This document shows, one piece after another, positions 20,184 through 30,995 of a stretch of 64,000 bases of DNA (its first letter is position 1; every line of letters starts with the position of its first letter). The translations under genes were made by a program, and so were the position numbers. Source of the stretch: Salirhabdus salicampi (GTDB taxonomy: Bacteria; Bacillota; Bacilli; Bacillales; Alkalibacillaceae); NCBI RefSeq assembly GCF_024259515.1, contig NZ_JANBWE010000002.1, positions 558,001 to 622,000 of the forward strand, written 5' to 3'. Under the pieces are notes generated by a model, which was not told the origin of the DNA, did not search any database, and worked only from the letters and a program-made list of their open reading frames with translations.

Positions 20184-21728
20184 ATGACGAAACAAACCTT
20201 TATTCAAGGAACTGTCATATTAATCATCGCTGGCATGATTACTAGGTTTCTCGGATTTATTAACCGTATCGTAGTTGCTAGAATTATGGGAGAAGAAGGT
20301 GTTGGTCTTTATATGATGGCACTACCAACCCTCTTTCTCGTTATTACACTTACGCACCTTGGACTACCAGTAGCAATCTCAAAACGGGTTGCTGAAGCAG
20401 ATGCTGTAGGTGATCGCAAAAAAATTAAACGCATTCTGATCATTTCCTTCAGTATTATATCTGTCTTAAGTATTATCTTTACTATCGCCTTTATATTCGC
20501 TTCACCGCTCGTGGCCAAATATTTGTTAACAGATGAACGTACCCTTTATCCGTTAATCGCCATTAGTCCTATTGTACCGATCGTTGCTATATCAGCGGTT
20601 TTACGAGGTTATTTCCAAGGGTTACAAAATATGAAGCCTCAAGCTTTCGCCCAAGTCATTGAACAGATTGTTCGGATTAGTTGTGTTGCTTTTTTAACAA
20701 AGATGTTACTCCCGTATGGTGTAGAGTACGCAGCAAGTGGAGCCATGATTTCGGTTGTCATCGGAGAATTTTGCTCATTAATGTACATTATTCATCAATT
20801 TAAACGCCGAAAGCGAATTACGTTAACGACAAAAATGAAACAATCATTTAAAAAAGGAAAAGAAACCTTACAAGAATTGATGTCCATTGCTTTACCAACG
20901 ACCGGCAGTCGACTAGTTGGATCGATTACATTCTTTTTAGAGCCAATACTAGTTTCTCAAAGTTTGGCCATTGCCGGATATACGATCTCACAAAGCACAA
21001 GCTTATATGGAGAGTTAACTGGTTATGTCTTACCATTGTTATTTCTTCCAACCTTTATCACTCAATCACTGTCAACTGCACTCGTACCTTCGATTAGTGA
21101 AGCAGGGGCAAAGCACCAGCGGAAATTAATACATTATCGAATTCATCAATCCATTCGATTATCTTTCGCCTCCGGAGCTTTAGCGACAGTCGTATTGTTC
21201 TTGTTTGCGAAACCAATATTACTGTTCATGTATAATGACACTGATGCAGCATTTTTCGTAACATTTATGGCACCATTTTTCCTATTACTCTATTTTCAAT
21301 CGCCATTACAGGCAGCTTTACAGGCGTTAGATTTGGCGAAACAAGCAATGTATAACAGCATTATCGGTGCCATCGTAAAGTTCTTTGTCCTGTTAGCACT
21401 TGCTACACAACCCGCTTTTGGTATTAAGGGTGTTGTCATTTCTATCGTTGTTGGGGTAGTACTCGTAACATTACTTCACGGTGCCGCATTATCGAAGCAT
21501 ATTGGTTTTAAGATGCGTAAGCTTGATATACTAAAAATGATTGCCCTGCTCCTTCTTACGTATTTTGCAGGCAAGTTCTTAATGGACATGTTTACAGACC
21601 TGTACAAAGTTCCAGTCTTAGCGTTCCTTTTAATCATCTTATCGGTTGTTTATTTACTCCTATTATATATGTTCCGGTTTATAACGAAAGAGGAACTGAA
21701 ACAATTGCCATTCTTTAAATGGAAATAA
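20184..21728 (+). CDS. spoVB: Stage V sporulation protein B, lipid-flippase family
   Basis: Multi-pass membrane protein (514 residues, about 14 helices) of the MOP/MATE superfamily, polysaccharide-transport branch. SpoVB is needed for spore cortex synthesis and is thought to flip a lipid-linked peptidoglycan precursor across the forespore outer membrane. The N-terminal GMITRFLGFINRIVVARIMG segment (in part) and a charged loop KRRKRITLTTKMKQSFKKGKE between helices 6 and 7 fit the family. ATG start behind GGGGCAAGG. It is divergent from comN and ends at a hairpin terminator. Confidence 0.94.
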   Translation: MTKQTFIQGTVILIIAGMITRFLGFINRIVVARIMGEEGVGLYMMALPTLFLVITLTHLGLPVAISKRVAEADAVGDRKKIKRILIISFSIISVLSIIFTIAFIFASPLVAKYLLTDERTLYPLIAISPIVPIVAISAVLRGYFQGLQNMKPQAFAQVIEQIVRISCVAFLTKMLLPYGVEYAASGAMISVVIGEFCSLMYIIHQFKRRKRITLTTKMKQSFKKGKETLQELMSIALPTTGSRLVGSITFFLEPILVSQSLAIAGYTISQSTSLYGELTGYVLPLLFLPTFITQSLSTALVPSISEAGAKHQRKLIHYRIHQSIRLSFASGALATVVLFLFAKPILLFMYNDTDAAFFVTFMAPFFLLLYFQSPLQAALQALDLAKQAMYNSIIGAIVKFFVLLALATQPAFGIKGVVISIVVGVVLVTLLHGAALSKHIGFKMRKLDILKMIALLLLTYFAGKFLMDMFTDLYKVPVLAFLLIILSVVYLLLLYMFRFITKEELKQLPFFKWK

Positions 21729-21747
21729 AATTCATGTTGAATAATGA

Positions 21748-21775
21748 AATGCTCAGATAATATCTGAGCATTTTC
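21748..21775 (+). terminator. Terminator after spoVB
   Basis: AAATGCTCAGAT / ATCTGAGCATTT, 12 bp with a short loop, followed by TTTTC. Confidence 0.75.
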
Positions 21776-21861
21776 ATATTTACTCCGATTTTACTATTGA
21801 TTGACCATCAATTCATCGTATAAAGGAGAACTATATATCCTTCAACGAAGCATTATTCCGA

Positions 21862-21900
21862 AATAAAAAGCAGCCCTTCTCCTGCTACTGGACTGCAAAA
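21862..21900 (-). terminator. Terminator after the DUF421 gene
   Basis: GCAGTCC / GGGCTGC stem (7 bp with one G-T pair) followed by TTTTTATTT on the minus strand. Confidence 0.7.
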
Positions 21901-21933
21901 AATAAGTATTATTTTATATTTGGACTTACATGA

Positions 21934-22590
21934 TTATTCATCTTCGTCGATAATGTCTACATGAAGTGTGTCATTTTGATTCAAAGCACAATAAGAAATG
22001 TTTCTTATATCTGTGTAACCTTGCCTTTTTAATTGATTTCTTAACCATTCCTCTTTTTTCTTTGCCTCTTCTAATGCTTCATGTTGGATTTTCCCATCAA
22101 CAATCAGTGGTTTATAGATCAGCATTGGGTTATTTTTCTTTTCAAAGACCGATAATTTTCCGTTCGCCTCTAAAATGGCAAGTTCCACTTCTTGAACATG
22201 TTGAATTCCTTTATCTCGAAGTTGTGTTAATAAATCATCCATATTGTATCGTTGCTTTCTCATTTCTCGTTCAACTAGCTTACCCCCATGAATAATGACA
22301 GACGGTTTACCATCCAAAATTTCCCGTGCCTTTTGATTTTTCAACGATAAATAAGCGGTAAAGTGTTGAATACCTAGTAATAAAACCATTGGAAAAACGG
22401 CCATAAAAAAATTACGTTTCAAATCGTCAATCGAAATAACCGCCATTTCCGCAACCATAATGAAAATGACTAGATCCAAAATACTTAATTCTCCAATTTC
22501 CCTCTTGCCCATTAACCGTAAAGTACCAAAAACAAACAAATATGCAAGTAACGTTCGCCAAATAATCTTCCAAATTTCAATAAAATCCAC
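21934..22590 (-). CDS. DUF421 / YetF-family membrane protein (YrbG-like)
   Basis: 218 residues. Three membrane helices in the first 85 residues, then two soluble alpha/beta modules with REMRKQRYNMDDLLTQLR and the Leu/Glu-rich VQEVELAILEANGKLSVF, the DUF421 signature. The family is common in spore-formers, and several members influence germination; the molecular action is unknown. GTG start with AAGGAAG upstream. B. subtilis yrbG has the same place next to spoVB. Confidence 0.88.
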   Translation of the reverse strand: MDFIEIWKIIWRTLLAYLFVFGTLRLMGKREIGELSILDLVIFIMVAEMAVISIDDLKRNFFMAVFPMVLLLGIQHFTAYLSLKNQKAREILDGKPSVIIHGGKLVEREMRKQRYNMDDLLTQLRDKGIQHVQEVELAILEANGKLSVFEKKNNPMLIYKPLIVDGKIQHEALEEAKKKEEWLRNQLKRQGYTDIRNISYCALNQNDTLHVDIIDEDE

Positions 22591-22619
22591 GTTTCCACTT
22601 CCTTTAACACAATGAAAGT

Positions 22620-22646
22620 AGGGAATACCATCAGTAAGTATTCCCT
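22620..22646 (-). other. Hairpin between the permease and DUF421 genes
   Basis: AGGGAATAC / GTATTCCCT, a perfect 9-bp stem with a 9-nt loop, not followed by a T-run. It lies 30 nt before the DUF421 start. It could be a weak terminator, an RNA-stabilising stem or an operator. Confidence 0.5.
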
Positions 22647-22659
22647 AACAAAGTGTTTT

Positions 22660-23961
22660 TTAAAGTGGATTCTGTATAAAAGGAAGTAAATAACGGAAAA
22701 ACACGTATACCATTGAAATGACTAACGAGAAAATAACAATTGGAAAACCATATTTCATGTATTTCATAAAGGAAATTGGTTCGCCTTTACTAGCAGCGAT
22801 ACCAGCCACTACAACATTCCCAGATGCACCTAACAATGTTCCATTCCCACCTAAGCAAGCACCTAATGCCAATGACCACCATAGCGGGTCCAGATTTAGC
22901 ATTCCATATTCTTGAAATTCATATATAACAGGAATGGTTGCGGCAACAAACGGGATATTATCAACAATGCCAGAAAAAATACCCGAAATCCATAAAATCA
23001 TAATCGCGGTCTTCGGCAAATCCCCTTCCGTAATCCAAATGATCCCTTTCGCAATTTCATCAATCACTCCTGACTTTTGCAATCCACCTACTAAGATGAA
23101 CAATCCGATAAAGAAAAATAATGTTAACCATTCCACTTCACGAAATACAACTTCTGCATCTGTATCTTGATCTGTTACCAACAACAATAATAAGGCACCA
23201 CAGACCGCAATGGTCGTAAGATCAACATGTAATAAAGGTTGTAGTAAAAAACCAATAATGGTTAGTAATAGGATGGATAATGATTTATAAAGCAAAGGTG
23301 ACTTTTTTAAATAGTCATTTGGATTTAACTGCTTAATTTTTTCATGATTTAATGGATCTGCTTTTAATGAAGAACGGAAAAAGAATAGCAGGAACATTAT
23401 CATGAATAAAAAGATAATAAAAACGACTGGACCTAAATGGACGAGAAAAGAAACAAACGTAAAATGTTCTACAGCTTGACCAATCATAATATTTGGCGGG
23501 TCACCAATTAAAGTTGCTGTTCCCCCGATATTGGAACTAAAAATTATGGCAACTAAATATGGAAAGTTCGGTAACGATAAAATTCTTGTCAAGTGCATAA
23601 TAACCGGCACAAATAATAGAACAGTTGTCACATTCGCTAGCAAGGCAGATCCGATTGCTGTTAAACAAGAAACCAATATGAGTAACTTTACCGGTTCTCC
23701 TTTAATTCGTTGTGCTAATAAAAGGGCTATATATTCAAAAAAACCCGTCTTTTGTGTTATGGAAACGAGCACCATCATTGAAAATAACAGTGCAATCGTA
23801 TGCCAATCGATAAACGTATAAAAGGCATCATTCCAACTAAATATGCCTGTACAAAGCATAAGAATACCGCCTGCTAACGCAATTAACGCCCGGTCAACTT
23901 TTTCTAAAATTATTAACATATAACTCACTATGAAAATCGTGATTGAAAGTACTGCCTCCAT
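22660..23961 (-). CDS. ArsB/NhaD-type anion or sodium/proton permease
   Basis: 433 residues, about 11-12 membrane helices, of the ion-transporter (IT) superfamily. Conserved stretches are NIGGTATLIGDPPNIMIG (first half) and LGACLGGNGTLLGASGNVVVAGIA (second half), the two inverted repeats carrying the substrate site. The family covers arsenite, sodium/proton and dicarboxylate carriers; the substrate cannot be read from sequence, and no arsR or arsC lies nearby. The ATG at 23961 is chosen for AAAAGGAG 7 nt upstream. It is not part of the B. subtilis order here, so it is a local addition. Confidence 0.85.
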   Translation of the reverse strand: MEAVLSITIFIVSYMLIILEKVDRALIALAGGILMLCTGIFSWNDAFYTFIDWHTIALLFSMMVLVSITQKTGFFEYIALLLAQRIKGEPVKLLILVSCLTAIGSALLANVTTVLLFVPVIMHLTRILSLPNFPYLVAIIFSSNIGGTATLIGDPPNIMIGQAVEHFTFVSFLVHLGPVVFIIFLFMIMFLLFFFRSSLKADPLNHEKIKQLNPNDYLKKSPLLYKSLSILLLTIIGFLLQPLLHVDLTTIAVCGALLLLLVTDQDTDAEVVFREVEWLTLFFFIGLFILVGGLQKSGVIDEIAKGIIWITEGDLPKTAIMILWISGIFSGIVDNIPFVAATIPVIYEFQEYGMLNLDPLWWSLALGACLGGNGTLLGASGNVVVAGIAASKGEPISFMKYMKYGFPIVIFSLVISMVYVFFRYLLPFIQNPL

Positions 23962-24085
23962 GTTATTTCTCCTTTTTGTCCCATTTTTATTAAATATATT
24001 CACATACATGTCCAAAATATTTTTCTTCTATTTTTTTTCTTTGTGAATACAATGGTTTTAAACATGGACAAACAAGGGGGAAGGA

Positions 24086-24466
24086 ATGATGATGACACAA
24101 CGTTTTACTGCATTACTTTTTGGGTGGGTTACCGTCTTTGCACTTATGCTAGTAAGCAGTTTTATTCTTGCCCTTATCATACGATTCGCTGAACTACAAG
24201 CGACAACACTACATTGGGTAACGTTTGGGTTAGGGATTCTTTACTTATTTTTAGGAGGATTGTTCGCAGGTGTAAAAGGAAAAGAAAAAGGATGGATTTT
24301 AGGCGGGCTTACCGGATTGGGCTATTCACTATTTATCTTACTATACCAATTTCTCGCCCATAACCACATCTTTCATGGGCAACAGTGGATTTACCATGGG
24401 CTATTTATTTTAGTAGCAGCATTTGGTGGTATTTTCGGTGTTAACTTGATGAAAAGTGATAAATAA
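24086..24466 (+). CDS. TIGR04086-family membrane protein (YrzE-like)
   Basis: 126 residues with four membrane helices (about 8-31, 40-60, 68-87 and 95-118) and a GKEKGWILGGLTGLGYSL segment. The family is conserved in spore-formers and usually sits by yajC; the role is unknown. Three ATG codons in a row lie behind AAGGGGGAAGG; the first is used here. It converges on yajC with a shared terminator and is divergent from the permease. Confidence 0.85.
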   Translation: MMMTQRFTALLFGWVTVFALMLVSSFILALIIRFAELQATTLHWVTFGLGILYLFLGGLFAGVKGKEKGWILGGLTGLGYSLFILLYQFLAHNHIFHGQQWIYHGLFILVAAFGGIFGVNLMKSDK

Positions 24467-24484
24467 ATATCGGATAAGCTAGTC

Positions 24485-24528
24485 AAAAAAAAGCGTTTCT
24501 CTCATTTTGAGAAAAACGCCCTTTTTTT
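24485..24528. terminator. Bidirectional terminator between yrzE-like gene and yajC
   Basis: GCGTTTCTCTC...GAGAAAAACGC stem with A-tract on one side and T-tract on the other; ends both converging genes. Confidence 0.85.
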
Positions 24529-24529
24529 C

Positions 24530-24790
24530 TTAGTCAGTTACAACTTCACGTACAGCTGTACGATCATATGTAAGCTTTGTACCGTTGTCTACAGTAACGA
24601 CGATTGTACCTTCATCCAAAGCATGTATTTCACCATGCAGCCCACCGATTGTTACGACCTTGTCACCTTTTTTTAATTCATTCTGCATTTGTTGCACACG
24701 TTTTTGGCGCTTCTGTTGCGGACGAATTAAAATGAAATAGAAAATGACGAAGAATAAAAGAATCGGTAGTAAGCTTCCTAATGCATCCAT
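24530..24790 (-). CDS. yajC: Preprotein translocase subunit YajC
   Basis: Small accessory of SecDF at the Sec translocon. 86 residues: one N-terminal membrane helix (about 6-22) ending in LIRPQQKRQKR, then a basic, soluble domain with KKGDKVVTIGGLHGEI. The ATG at 24790 is 8 nt after AGGAG; an in-frame GTG three codons earlier overlaps that site. Directly after tgt, the standard order tgt-yajC. Confidence 0.94.
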   Translation of the reverse strand: MDALGSLLPILLFFVIFYFILIRPQQKRQKRVQQMQNELKKGDKVVTIGGLHGEIHALDEGTIVVTVDNGTKLTYDRTAVREVVTD

Positions 24791-24813
24791 TTGTTTCACT
24801 CCTTTCTGAACAA

Positions 24814-25968
<1,155 letters not shown>

Positions 25969-26994
25969 TTATAATATCAACATTGCGTCTCCAAAACTAA
26001 AGAAACGGTATTTTTTTTCAACGGCTTCTTCATATGCTTTTAAAATAAAATGCCGATTGGCAAAAGCACTAACTAACATAATAAGTGTTGACTTCGGCAA
26101 GTGGAAGTTTGTAATTAAACCGTCAATCGCTTTACATTCATATGGAGGATAGATGAAAATATCTGTCCAACCTCTTGCTTCAACAAATTTTCCGTGGTCC
26201 CTCATAATCGTTTCCAATGTTCTCGTAGATGTCGTTCCTACTGAAATAATTCGTCCACCATGCTCTCTCACGTTTGTTAGAAGGTCCGCAGTTTCTTTAT
26301 CCATATGGTAAAATTCTGCGTGCATTTCATGATTTTCAATGGTATCTACACTTACAGGGCGAAACGTACCTAAGCCAACATGCAATGTAATGTAAGCAAT
26401 GTGGACACCAAGTTTTTCAATTTCAGCTAGTAATTCATCTGTAAAATGTAATCCTGCTGTTGGAGCTGCAGCTGATCCTTCCTCTTTCGCATATACCGTT
26501 TGATAGCGATCTCGATCATCAAGCTGCTCTTTTATATATGGAGGCAAGGGCATTTCCCCGAGTTTTTCTAACAGTTCCAAAAATATTCCTTCGTACTTAA
26601 ATTGTAATACTCTACCACCATGTTCCTTTTCGTCAATACATGTGGCTTTTAACAGCCCTTCTCCGAATTGTAACGTCGTACCTTTTTTTACTTTTTTCGC
26701 TGGCTTCACTAACACTTCCCAGTTGTCTTGCTCCATTTGGTGAAGTAGTAACACTTCAACTTTAGCGCCTGTCTCCTCTTTCGTACCGAATAGACGTGCT
26801 GGTAACACCTTCGTATTATTTAATACGAGACAGTCACCTTCTTGCAAATATTGTGTAATATCGAAAAAGTGTCGATGCTCAATCGTTTCCTCACTTCGGT
26901 TGAGTACCATTAACTTTGATGAGCTTCGGTCTTTTAACGGTGTTTGTGCAATTAGTTGTTCTGGTAAATGAAAATCAAAATCTTCTACTTTCAT
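25969..26994 (-). CDS. queA: S-adenosylmethionine:tRNA ribosyltransferase-isomerase
   Basis: Transfers and rearranges the ribose of AdoMet onto preQ1-tRNA, giving epoxyqueuosine. 341 residues starting [17 protein letters not shown], with AAGGAG 6 nt upstream; a longer frame lacks this. Conserved QueA stretches are [17 protein letters not shown] (near 59-75), [20 protein letters not shown] and TSTRTLE. Placed between a DUF2905 gene and tgt in the ruvA-ruvB-queA-tgt-yajC run. Confidence 0.97.
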   Translation of the reverse strand: MKVEDFDFHLPEQLIAQTPLKDRSSSKLMVLNRSEETIEHRHFFDITQYLQEGDCLVLNNTKVLPARLFGTKEETGAKVEVLLLHQMEQDNWEVLVKPAKKVKKGTTLQFGEGLLKATCIDEKEHGGRVLQFKYEGIFLELLEKLGEMPLPPYIKEQLDDRDRYQTVYAKEEGSAAAPTAGLHFTDELLAEIEKLGVHIAYITLHVGLGTFRPVSVDTIENHEMHAEFYHMDKETADLLTNVREHGGRIISVGTTSTRTLETIMRDHGKFVEARGWTDIFIYPPYECKAIDGLITNFHLPKSTLIMLVSAFANRHFILKAYEEAVEKKYRFFSFGDAMLIL

Positions 26995-27014
26995 CGTGAT
27001 CTCCTTACTTCGTG

Positions 27015-27212
27015 TCATTTCATTTTTCCGATAAAATAAAATACGAGAGATAATATAATGCTTACGACGATGGACGTCATAATAGGGAAAAAGAAAGTGA
27101 AATTTCCTTTCTTAACTGTAATATCCCCTGGTAACTTCCCAATTACACTCCAAATGAGCCCAATAACAACAAAAATAATACCGATAAATATGAACAGTCT
27201 GCCAAATTCCAT
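27015..27212 (-). CDS. DUF2905 small membrane protein (YrzS-like)
   Basis: 65 residues with two membrane helices around the conserved turn [17 protein letters not shown], the mark of DUF2905. Function is unknown. Its ATG overlaps the ruvB stop by one base (TAATG), so it is translated together with ruvB. Confidence 0.88.
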   Translation of the reverse strand: MEFGRLFIFIGIIFVVIGLIWSVIGKLPGDITVKKGNFTFFFPIMTSIVVSIILSLVFYFIGKMK

Positions 27213-28213
27213 TATTCCACCGGTACCTCCCGATTAAAATGTTCATATGCTTTTGGGGTTAATACCCTTCCTCGAGGCGTTCGTTGAATAAAACCAATCT
27301 GTAAAAGGAATGGTTCATAAACATCCTCGATTGTTTGGGATTCTTCGCCAATTGTAGCAGAAATCGTATCAAGTCCTACTGGACCGCCACGAAATGAATC
27401 CATAATATTCATTAAGTATTTATGGTCAATGTGGTCAAGACCTAGAGCATCAACTTGCAACATCTTCAAAGCTCTTTGAGTTGTTTCAAAGGAAATCGTA
27501 CTTTCCCCATTTACTTGGGCAATATCCCTTACCCTTTTAAATAATCGATTAGCGATTCTTGGCGTACCCCTTGATCGTCTGGCGATTTCATTTGCTGCAC
27601 TCTCTTCAATACCCATTTGGAAAATGTCTGCCGTTCTCTTAATAATATTACACAAATCTATTGTTTCATAGTATTCTAAACGGCTCAGTACACCGAAACG
27701 ATCTCGTAATGGGGCTGACAAAAGACCTGCTCTAGTTGTTGCACCTACTAAGGTGAACGGCGGTAAATCTAATCGTACCGAACGTGCACTCGGACCTGAT
27801 CCAATAACAATATCTAAACAAAAATCTTCCATTGCCGGGTAGAGCACTTCTTCTACAGAGCGAGGAAGCCGATGGATTTCATCAATAAATAATACGTCCC
27901 CTGCCTCCAAAGAAGATAAAATAGCAGCTAAATCTCCTGCTCGTTCAATAGCTGGACCTGAGGTCGTCCGGAATTGTACGCCCATTTCATTTGCGATAAT
28001 CGAGGCTAACGTCGTTTTCCCTAATCCCGGCGGGCCATAAAGGAGGACGTGATCAAGAGGTTCATTGCGCATCTGGGCCGCTTCTATAAAGATTTTTAAG
28101 TTTTCTTTCGTTTTCGTCTGACCGATGTATTGGTTAAGTGTTTCGGGACGTAAACTAAATTCAATTGTTACATCTTCCTCTTGAATTTCACCGGAAATCA
28201 TTCGTTCATCCAC
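27212..28213 (-). CDS. ruvB: Holliday-junction branch-migration ATPase RuvB
   Basis: Hexameric AAA+ motor that moves Holliday junctions with RuvA. 333 residues: Walker A GPPGLGKT at 60-67, Walker B LFIDEIHR at 108-115, sensor GATTRAG, arginine finger region SAPLRDRFG, and a C-terminal winged helix ending with [14 protein letters not shown] start, 7 nt after GGAGG; MDERM agrees with the family N-terminus. It lies 15 nt after ruvA. Confidence 0.97.
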   Translation of the reverse strand: MDERMISGEIQEEDVTIEFSLRPETLNQYIGQTKTKENLKIFIEAAQMRNEPLDHVLLYGPPGLGKTTLASIIANEMGVQFRTTSGPAIERAGDLAAILSSLEAGDVLFIDEIHRLPRSVEEVLYPAMEDFCLDIVIGSGPSARSVRLDLPPFTLVGATTRAGLLSAPLRDRFGVLSRLEYYETIDLCNIIKRTADIFQMGIEESAANEIARRSRGTPRIANRLFKRVRDIAQVNGESTISFETTQRALKMLQVDALGLDHIDHKYLMNIMDSFRGGPVGLDTISATIGEESQTIEDVYEPFLLQIGFIQRTPRGRVLTPKAYEHFNREVPVE

Positions 28214-28228
28214 TTTAATCCCTCCTTT

Positions 28229-28834
28229 TTACGAACTTTTTATGAGTAAGGCTAACGCCTTTTTAATACACTCATCAACAGATGTAATTTCTTCTTTCCG
28301 CAACATTGGAACGATAGATTGAATTTCACGTTCAGAGTAGCCCAAGGCCTTCAATGCTTCAATCCCTTCATCAAGAACGGTAGGATCAGCGGGAATTTCG
28401 TCACTAAATAATGAGTTTGACGGAATATCTACCCACTCTGTTACCTTCCCTTTAAGATCGAGTATCATTTGACGTGCAGTCTTCTTTCCTACACCAGGAA
28501 AACGGGTTAAGTATTTTTCGTCCTCCCGTTCAATTGCAGCAGCAATTTCTGTTGTCCCTGATGTCCCAATAATATTTAATGCACCCTTCGGACCAATACC
28601 AGACACATTTAATAACTTTGCAAAGAGCCACTTTTCTTCTTTCGCTTTAAATCCATATAAGACTTGAGCATCTTCCCGTACGTAATGATATGTATATATA
28701 CGAATTTGTTCATTCATATTCCGTTGAAAATCATAGGGATTCGCACAAACAATTTCGTAACCGACACCGTTTGTAACGACAACTACCTTTTCATCTTCAA
28801 TTGTATCTAATGTACCTTCTATAAATGCTATCAT
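28229..28834 (-). CDS. ruvA: Holliday-junction binding protein RuvA
   Basis: Tetramer that holds the four-way junction for RuvB. 201 residues: OB-fold (1-62, MIAFIEGTLDTI and VGYEIVCA), two helix-hairpin-helix motifs (LLNVSGIGPKGAL and FPGVGKKTARQMI), and the small C-terminal domain III that binds RuvB (ALKALGYSEREI). Start ATG with AAGGGAAAAG upstream. First gene of the ruvA-ruvB-DUF2905-queA-tgt-yajC run. Confidence 0.96.
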   Translation of the reverse strand: MIAFIEGTLDTIEDEKVVVVTNGVGYEIVCANPYDFQRNMNEQIRIYTYHYVREDAQVLYGFKAKEEKWLFAKLLNVSGIGPKGALNIIGTSGTTEIAAAIEREDEKYLTRFPGVGKKTARQMILDLKGKVTEWVDIPSNSLFSDEIPADPTVLDEGIEALKALGYSEREIQSIVPMLRKEEITSVDECIKKALALLIKSS

Positions 28835-28913
28835 CAGCTTTTCCCTTTCTCTTTACAAATAATCCTCTACCATTTTAACATATCTTTACCTTACCCTCTT
28901 ACTATAAAAAACG

Positions 28914-28949
28914 AAAAAAAGAAACATCCCATTATGATGGAGATGTTTC
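28914..28949 (-). terminator. Terminator containing the bofC stop codon
   Basis: GAAACATCTCC / GGGATGTTTC stem followed by seven T on the minus strand. The last codons of bofC make one arm and the stop lies in the loop. Confidence 0.85.
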
Positions 28950-29489
28950 ATTTACTGGTTCGCTTCGGGAATACTGTTGAAAGGTTTCCATTACGTTTTT
29001 AAATGTTGTTGTGGAGTCTATTTTAATCCCATTTTTTAAACGATTAAAATGAAAACTTTCTAACTTATCCATGTCGAGTTGATAAAAGGCTTTTATCACT
29101 TGGTTATCTTCAGGCCTTCCATTAAAGATAGTCAAGGAATGATCCTCATTAACACCAAAATAACCGTTTGCCTTCACTTCAGGCGATAAATCTTCTACTT
29201 GTCTTTCAAATACAACTCGTCCTTCTTCTTGCTCCACAAGTTGCCACCCTTCATAGGCTGACCAGAAATCTTGCAATGACCATACGGTTTGTTCTTCTGT
29301 TTCAATATCCATTTTCCCATCTAAATAAAGAGTGCGTAAAACAACTTCTAAAGTGAGTGGGTCTCGTTCCCACACTTGTTCGTCATTCGTTGCCATGTTT
29401 GTTGTTTCTCTTTCTCCAACCGCATGAAAGGAAGCCACAATAGCAAAGATTAAGAGAGCTCCAGGGAATATGGAAAATACCCTTTTCAA
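28932..29489 (-). CDS. bofC: BofC, forespore regulator of sigma-K checkpoint
   Basis: Exported protein in the space around the forespore that restrains the SpoIVB protease and so the timing of pro-sigma-K processing. About 186 residues; starts LKRVFSIFPG with a signal peptide of about 24 residues. The conserved body has YLDGKMDIETEEQTVWSLQD (in part), FWSAYEGWQLVEQ and GYFGV. The TTG at 29489 is preferred, 6 nt after GGGTG; an ATG two codons earlier would touch that site. Its target partners SpoIVFA/FB are encoded 11 kb away in this window. The 3' end is part of its own terminator. Confidence 0.88.
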   Translation of the reverse strand: MKRVFSIFPGALLIFAIVASFHAVGERETTNMATNDEQVWERDPLTLEVVLRTLYLDGKMDIETEEQTVWSLQDFWSAYEGWQLVEQEEGRVVFERQVEDLSPEVKANGYFGVNEDHSLTIFNGRPEDNQVIKAFYQLDMDKLESFHFNRLKNGIKIDSTTTFKNVMETFQQYSRSEPVNETSPS

Positions 29490-29591
29490 TTCCATCACCC
29501 TTTTCTTAAGTAGTTTAACAGAGATGATGATGCTTACTAACATCATTCCCACATATAGTATTTTTCATTCAAGCAGAAACCATTCATAAAC

Positions 29592-29622
29592 AAAAAGAAA
29601 AACCCTAACCTATAGGGTTTTT
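29592..29622 (-). terminator. Terminator after yebC
   Basis: GAAAAACCCT / AGGGTTTTTC stem with a short loop and a T-run on the minus strand. Confidence 0.85.
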
Positions 29623-29630
29623 CATAACTA

Positions 29631-30377
29631 TTATTTCTCTAATAAGGACTCGTTTATGTCTAAATTATGATACACGTCTTGAACATCCTCACTATCTTCT
29701 AACATATCAACTAAACGGTTCATCTTTTCGTGATCTTCATCTGATACGGTTGTATACGTTTCAGGCAACATAGTAATTTCCGCGGTTTCAAACGTATATC
29801 CATTCGCCATGAGTTTATCTTTCACAATTGAAAAGTCTTCAGGTGCTGTATAAATCTCAAACGCTTCTTCTGAAGTCTCTAACTCTTCTGCACCCGCTTC
29901 AATAACTTCAAGTAACAATTCCTCTTCATCCATGTTGTATTTCTCCCGGTCAATAACAAGATAACCTGTTCGGTTAAACAAAAACGACACACAACCATTT
30001 TCACCTAAGTTACCATCATTTTTTGAAAAAGCATGACGAACCTCAGCAGCAGTACGGTTACGATTATCCGTTAATACTTGAACCATTACTGCGACTCCGC
30101 CAGGTCCATAGCCTTCATATGTCATTTCTTCATAATTAACGTTATCTAAATTTCCAGTCGCTTTTTTAATGGCTCTATCAATATTATCATTCGGCATATT
30201 ATTTGCTTTTGCTTTATCAACTGCTAATCGTAAGGAAGCATTCGTTTCTACATCTCCGCCACCTTGTTTCGCTGCCACATAAATCTCTTTGGCTAGTTTC
30301 ATAAAAACTTTCCCACGTTTTGCATCTTGTGCATTTTTTCGTCTTTTAATATTATGCCATTTAGAGTGACCAGCCAT
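29631..30377 (-). CDS. yebC: YebC/PmpR-family protein (YrbC-like)
   Basis: 248 residues beginning [20 protein letters not shown], the constant start of the family; this ATG has GAGGGG upstream, while earlier frames have none. The three-domain fold shows [16 protein letters not shown] and [10 protein letters not shown]. Members were named DNA-binding regulators; recent work on related proteins points to help at ribosomes stalled on proline stretches. Which applies here is open. A clear sigma-A promoter lies upstream. Confidence 0.93.
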   Translation of the reverse strand: MAGHSKWHNIKRRKNAQDAKRGKVFMKLAKEIYVAAKQGGGDVETNASLRLAVDKAKANNMPNDNIDRAIKKATGNLDNVNYEEMTYEGYGPGGVAVMVQVLTDNRNRTAAEVRHAFSKNDGNLGENGCVSFLFNRTGYLVIDREKYNMDEEELLLEVIEAGAEELETSEEAFEIYTAPEDFSIVKDKLMANGYTFETAEITMLPETYTTVSDEDHEKMNRLVDMLEDSEDVQDVYHNLDINESLLEK

Positions 30378-30408
30378 ATTCATTCCCCTCTCTACCATTT
30401 CTTTGTTT

Positions 30409-30437
30409 ACTATATCATATGTGTTCGAAACGGTAAA
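30409..30437 (-). promoter_or_regulatory. Sigma-A promoter of yebC
   Basis: TTTACC and TATAGT on the minus strand with a 17-nt spacer, about 30 nt before the yebC start. Confidence 0.65.
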
Positions 30438-30474
30438 AGAGGTTCCCGGCGTAACATGAAGCGTTCATTCGTTG

Positions 30475-30990
30475 TTATCCTCCAAAAAATTTATCTAACG
30501 GCTCTTGTCTCGTTTTCAAATTTTTCATGCGATCAAAATAAATACGGTCTGTATAAACCACTATATCCTTTCGGTTCGTCATTTCTTCAACTATTAGACG
30601 TACATCTGCTACAACAGCGGGATTCGCACCGCGAACTTGTTGAATCGCAACATAAATTCGATCATCCGTAATAACGGTTTGAGCTGCTTGAACTCCATCA
30701 TGTTGGGCAATCGTTCTCTCAATTTCTTCGGCATGCCTTCTTAAATTTTCGTCCTCATAGGAATTTCTATCACCGTCTGGATTTCCATCTCCGATATTTT
30801 GCATACCAACTTGATCTCCATTTCGTTGATCCGTCCCCGTTTGTTGATTATTTGCACCGTCATTAGCACGATATTGAATTGGCTGAGCCAAATCATCGTT
30901 ACGTTGACCTTCTTGTTGTCCATTGGTATCCATACAACCTGTTAGTAACACTCCTGCAATACCTATCATGAACCATCTTGTTTTGGGCAT
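30475..30990 (-). CDS. YhcN/YlaJ-family sporulation lipoprotein (CoxA-like position)
   Basis: 171 residues. Signal peptide with lipobox LTGC puts the mature N-terminal cysteine at 19. A linker rich in Gln/Asn/Asp follows (20-75), then the YhcN/YlaJ domain (about 84-165) with HDGVQAAQTVITDDRIYVAI (in part) and VYTDRIYFDRMKNL. In B. subtilis CoxA (YrbB) of this family sits in the spore cortex region and is near safA. The ribosome site AAAAAGGAGG is fully paired in an upstream hairpin (30996-31031). Confidence 0.88.
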   Translation of the reverse strand: MPKTRWFMIGIAGVLLTGCMDTNGQQEGQRNDDLAQPIQYRANDGANNQQTGTDQRNGDQVGMQNIGDGNPDGDRNSYEDENLRRHAEEIERTIAQHDGVQAAQTVITDDRIYVAIQQVRGANPAVVADVRLIVEEMTNRKDIVVYTDRIYFDRMKNLKTRQEPLDKFFGG

Positions 30991-30995
30991 AAGAA

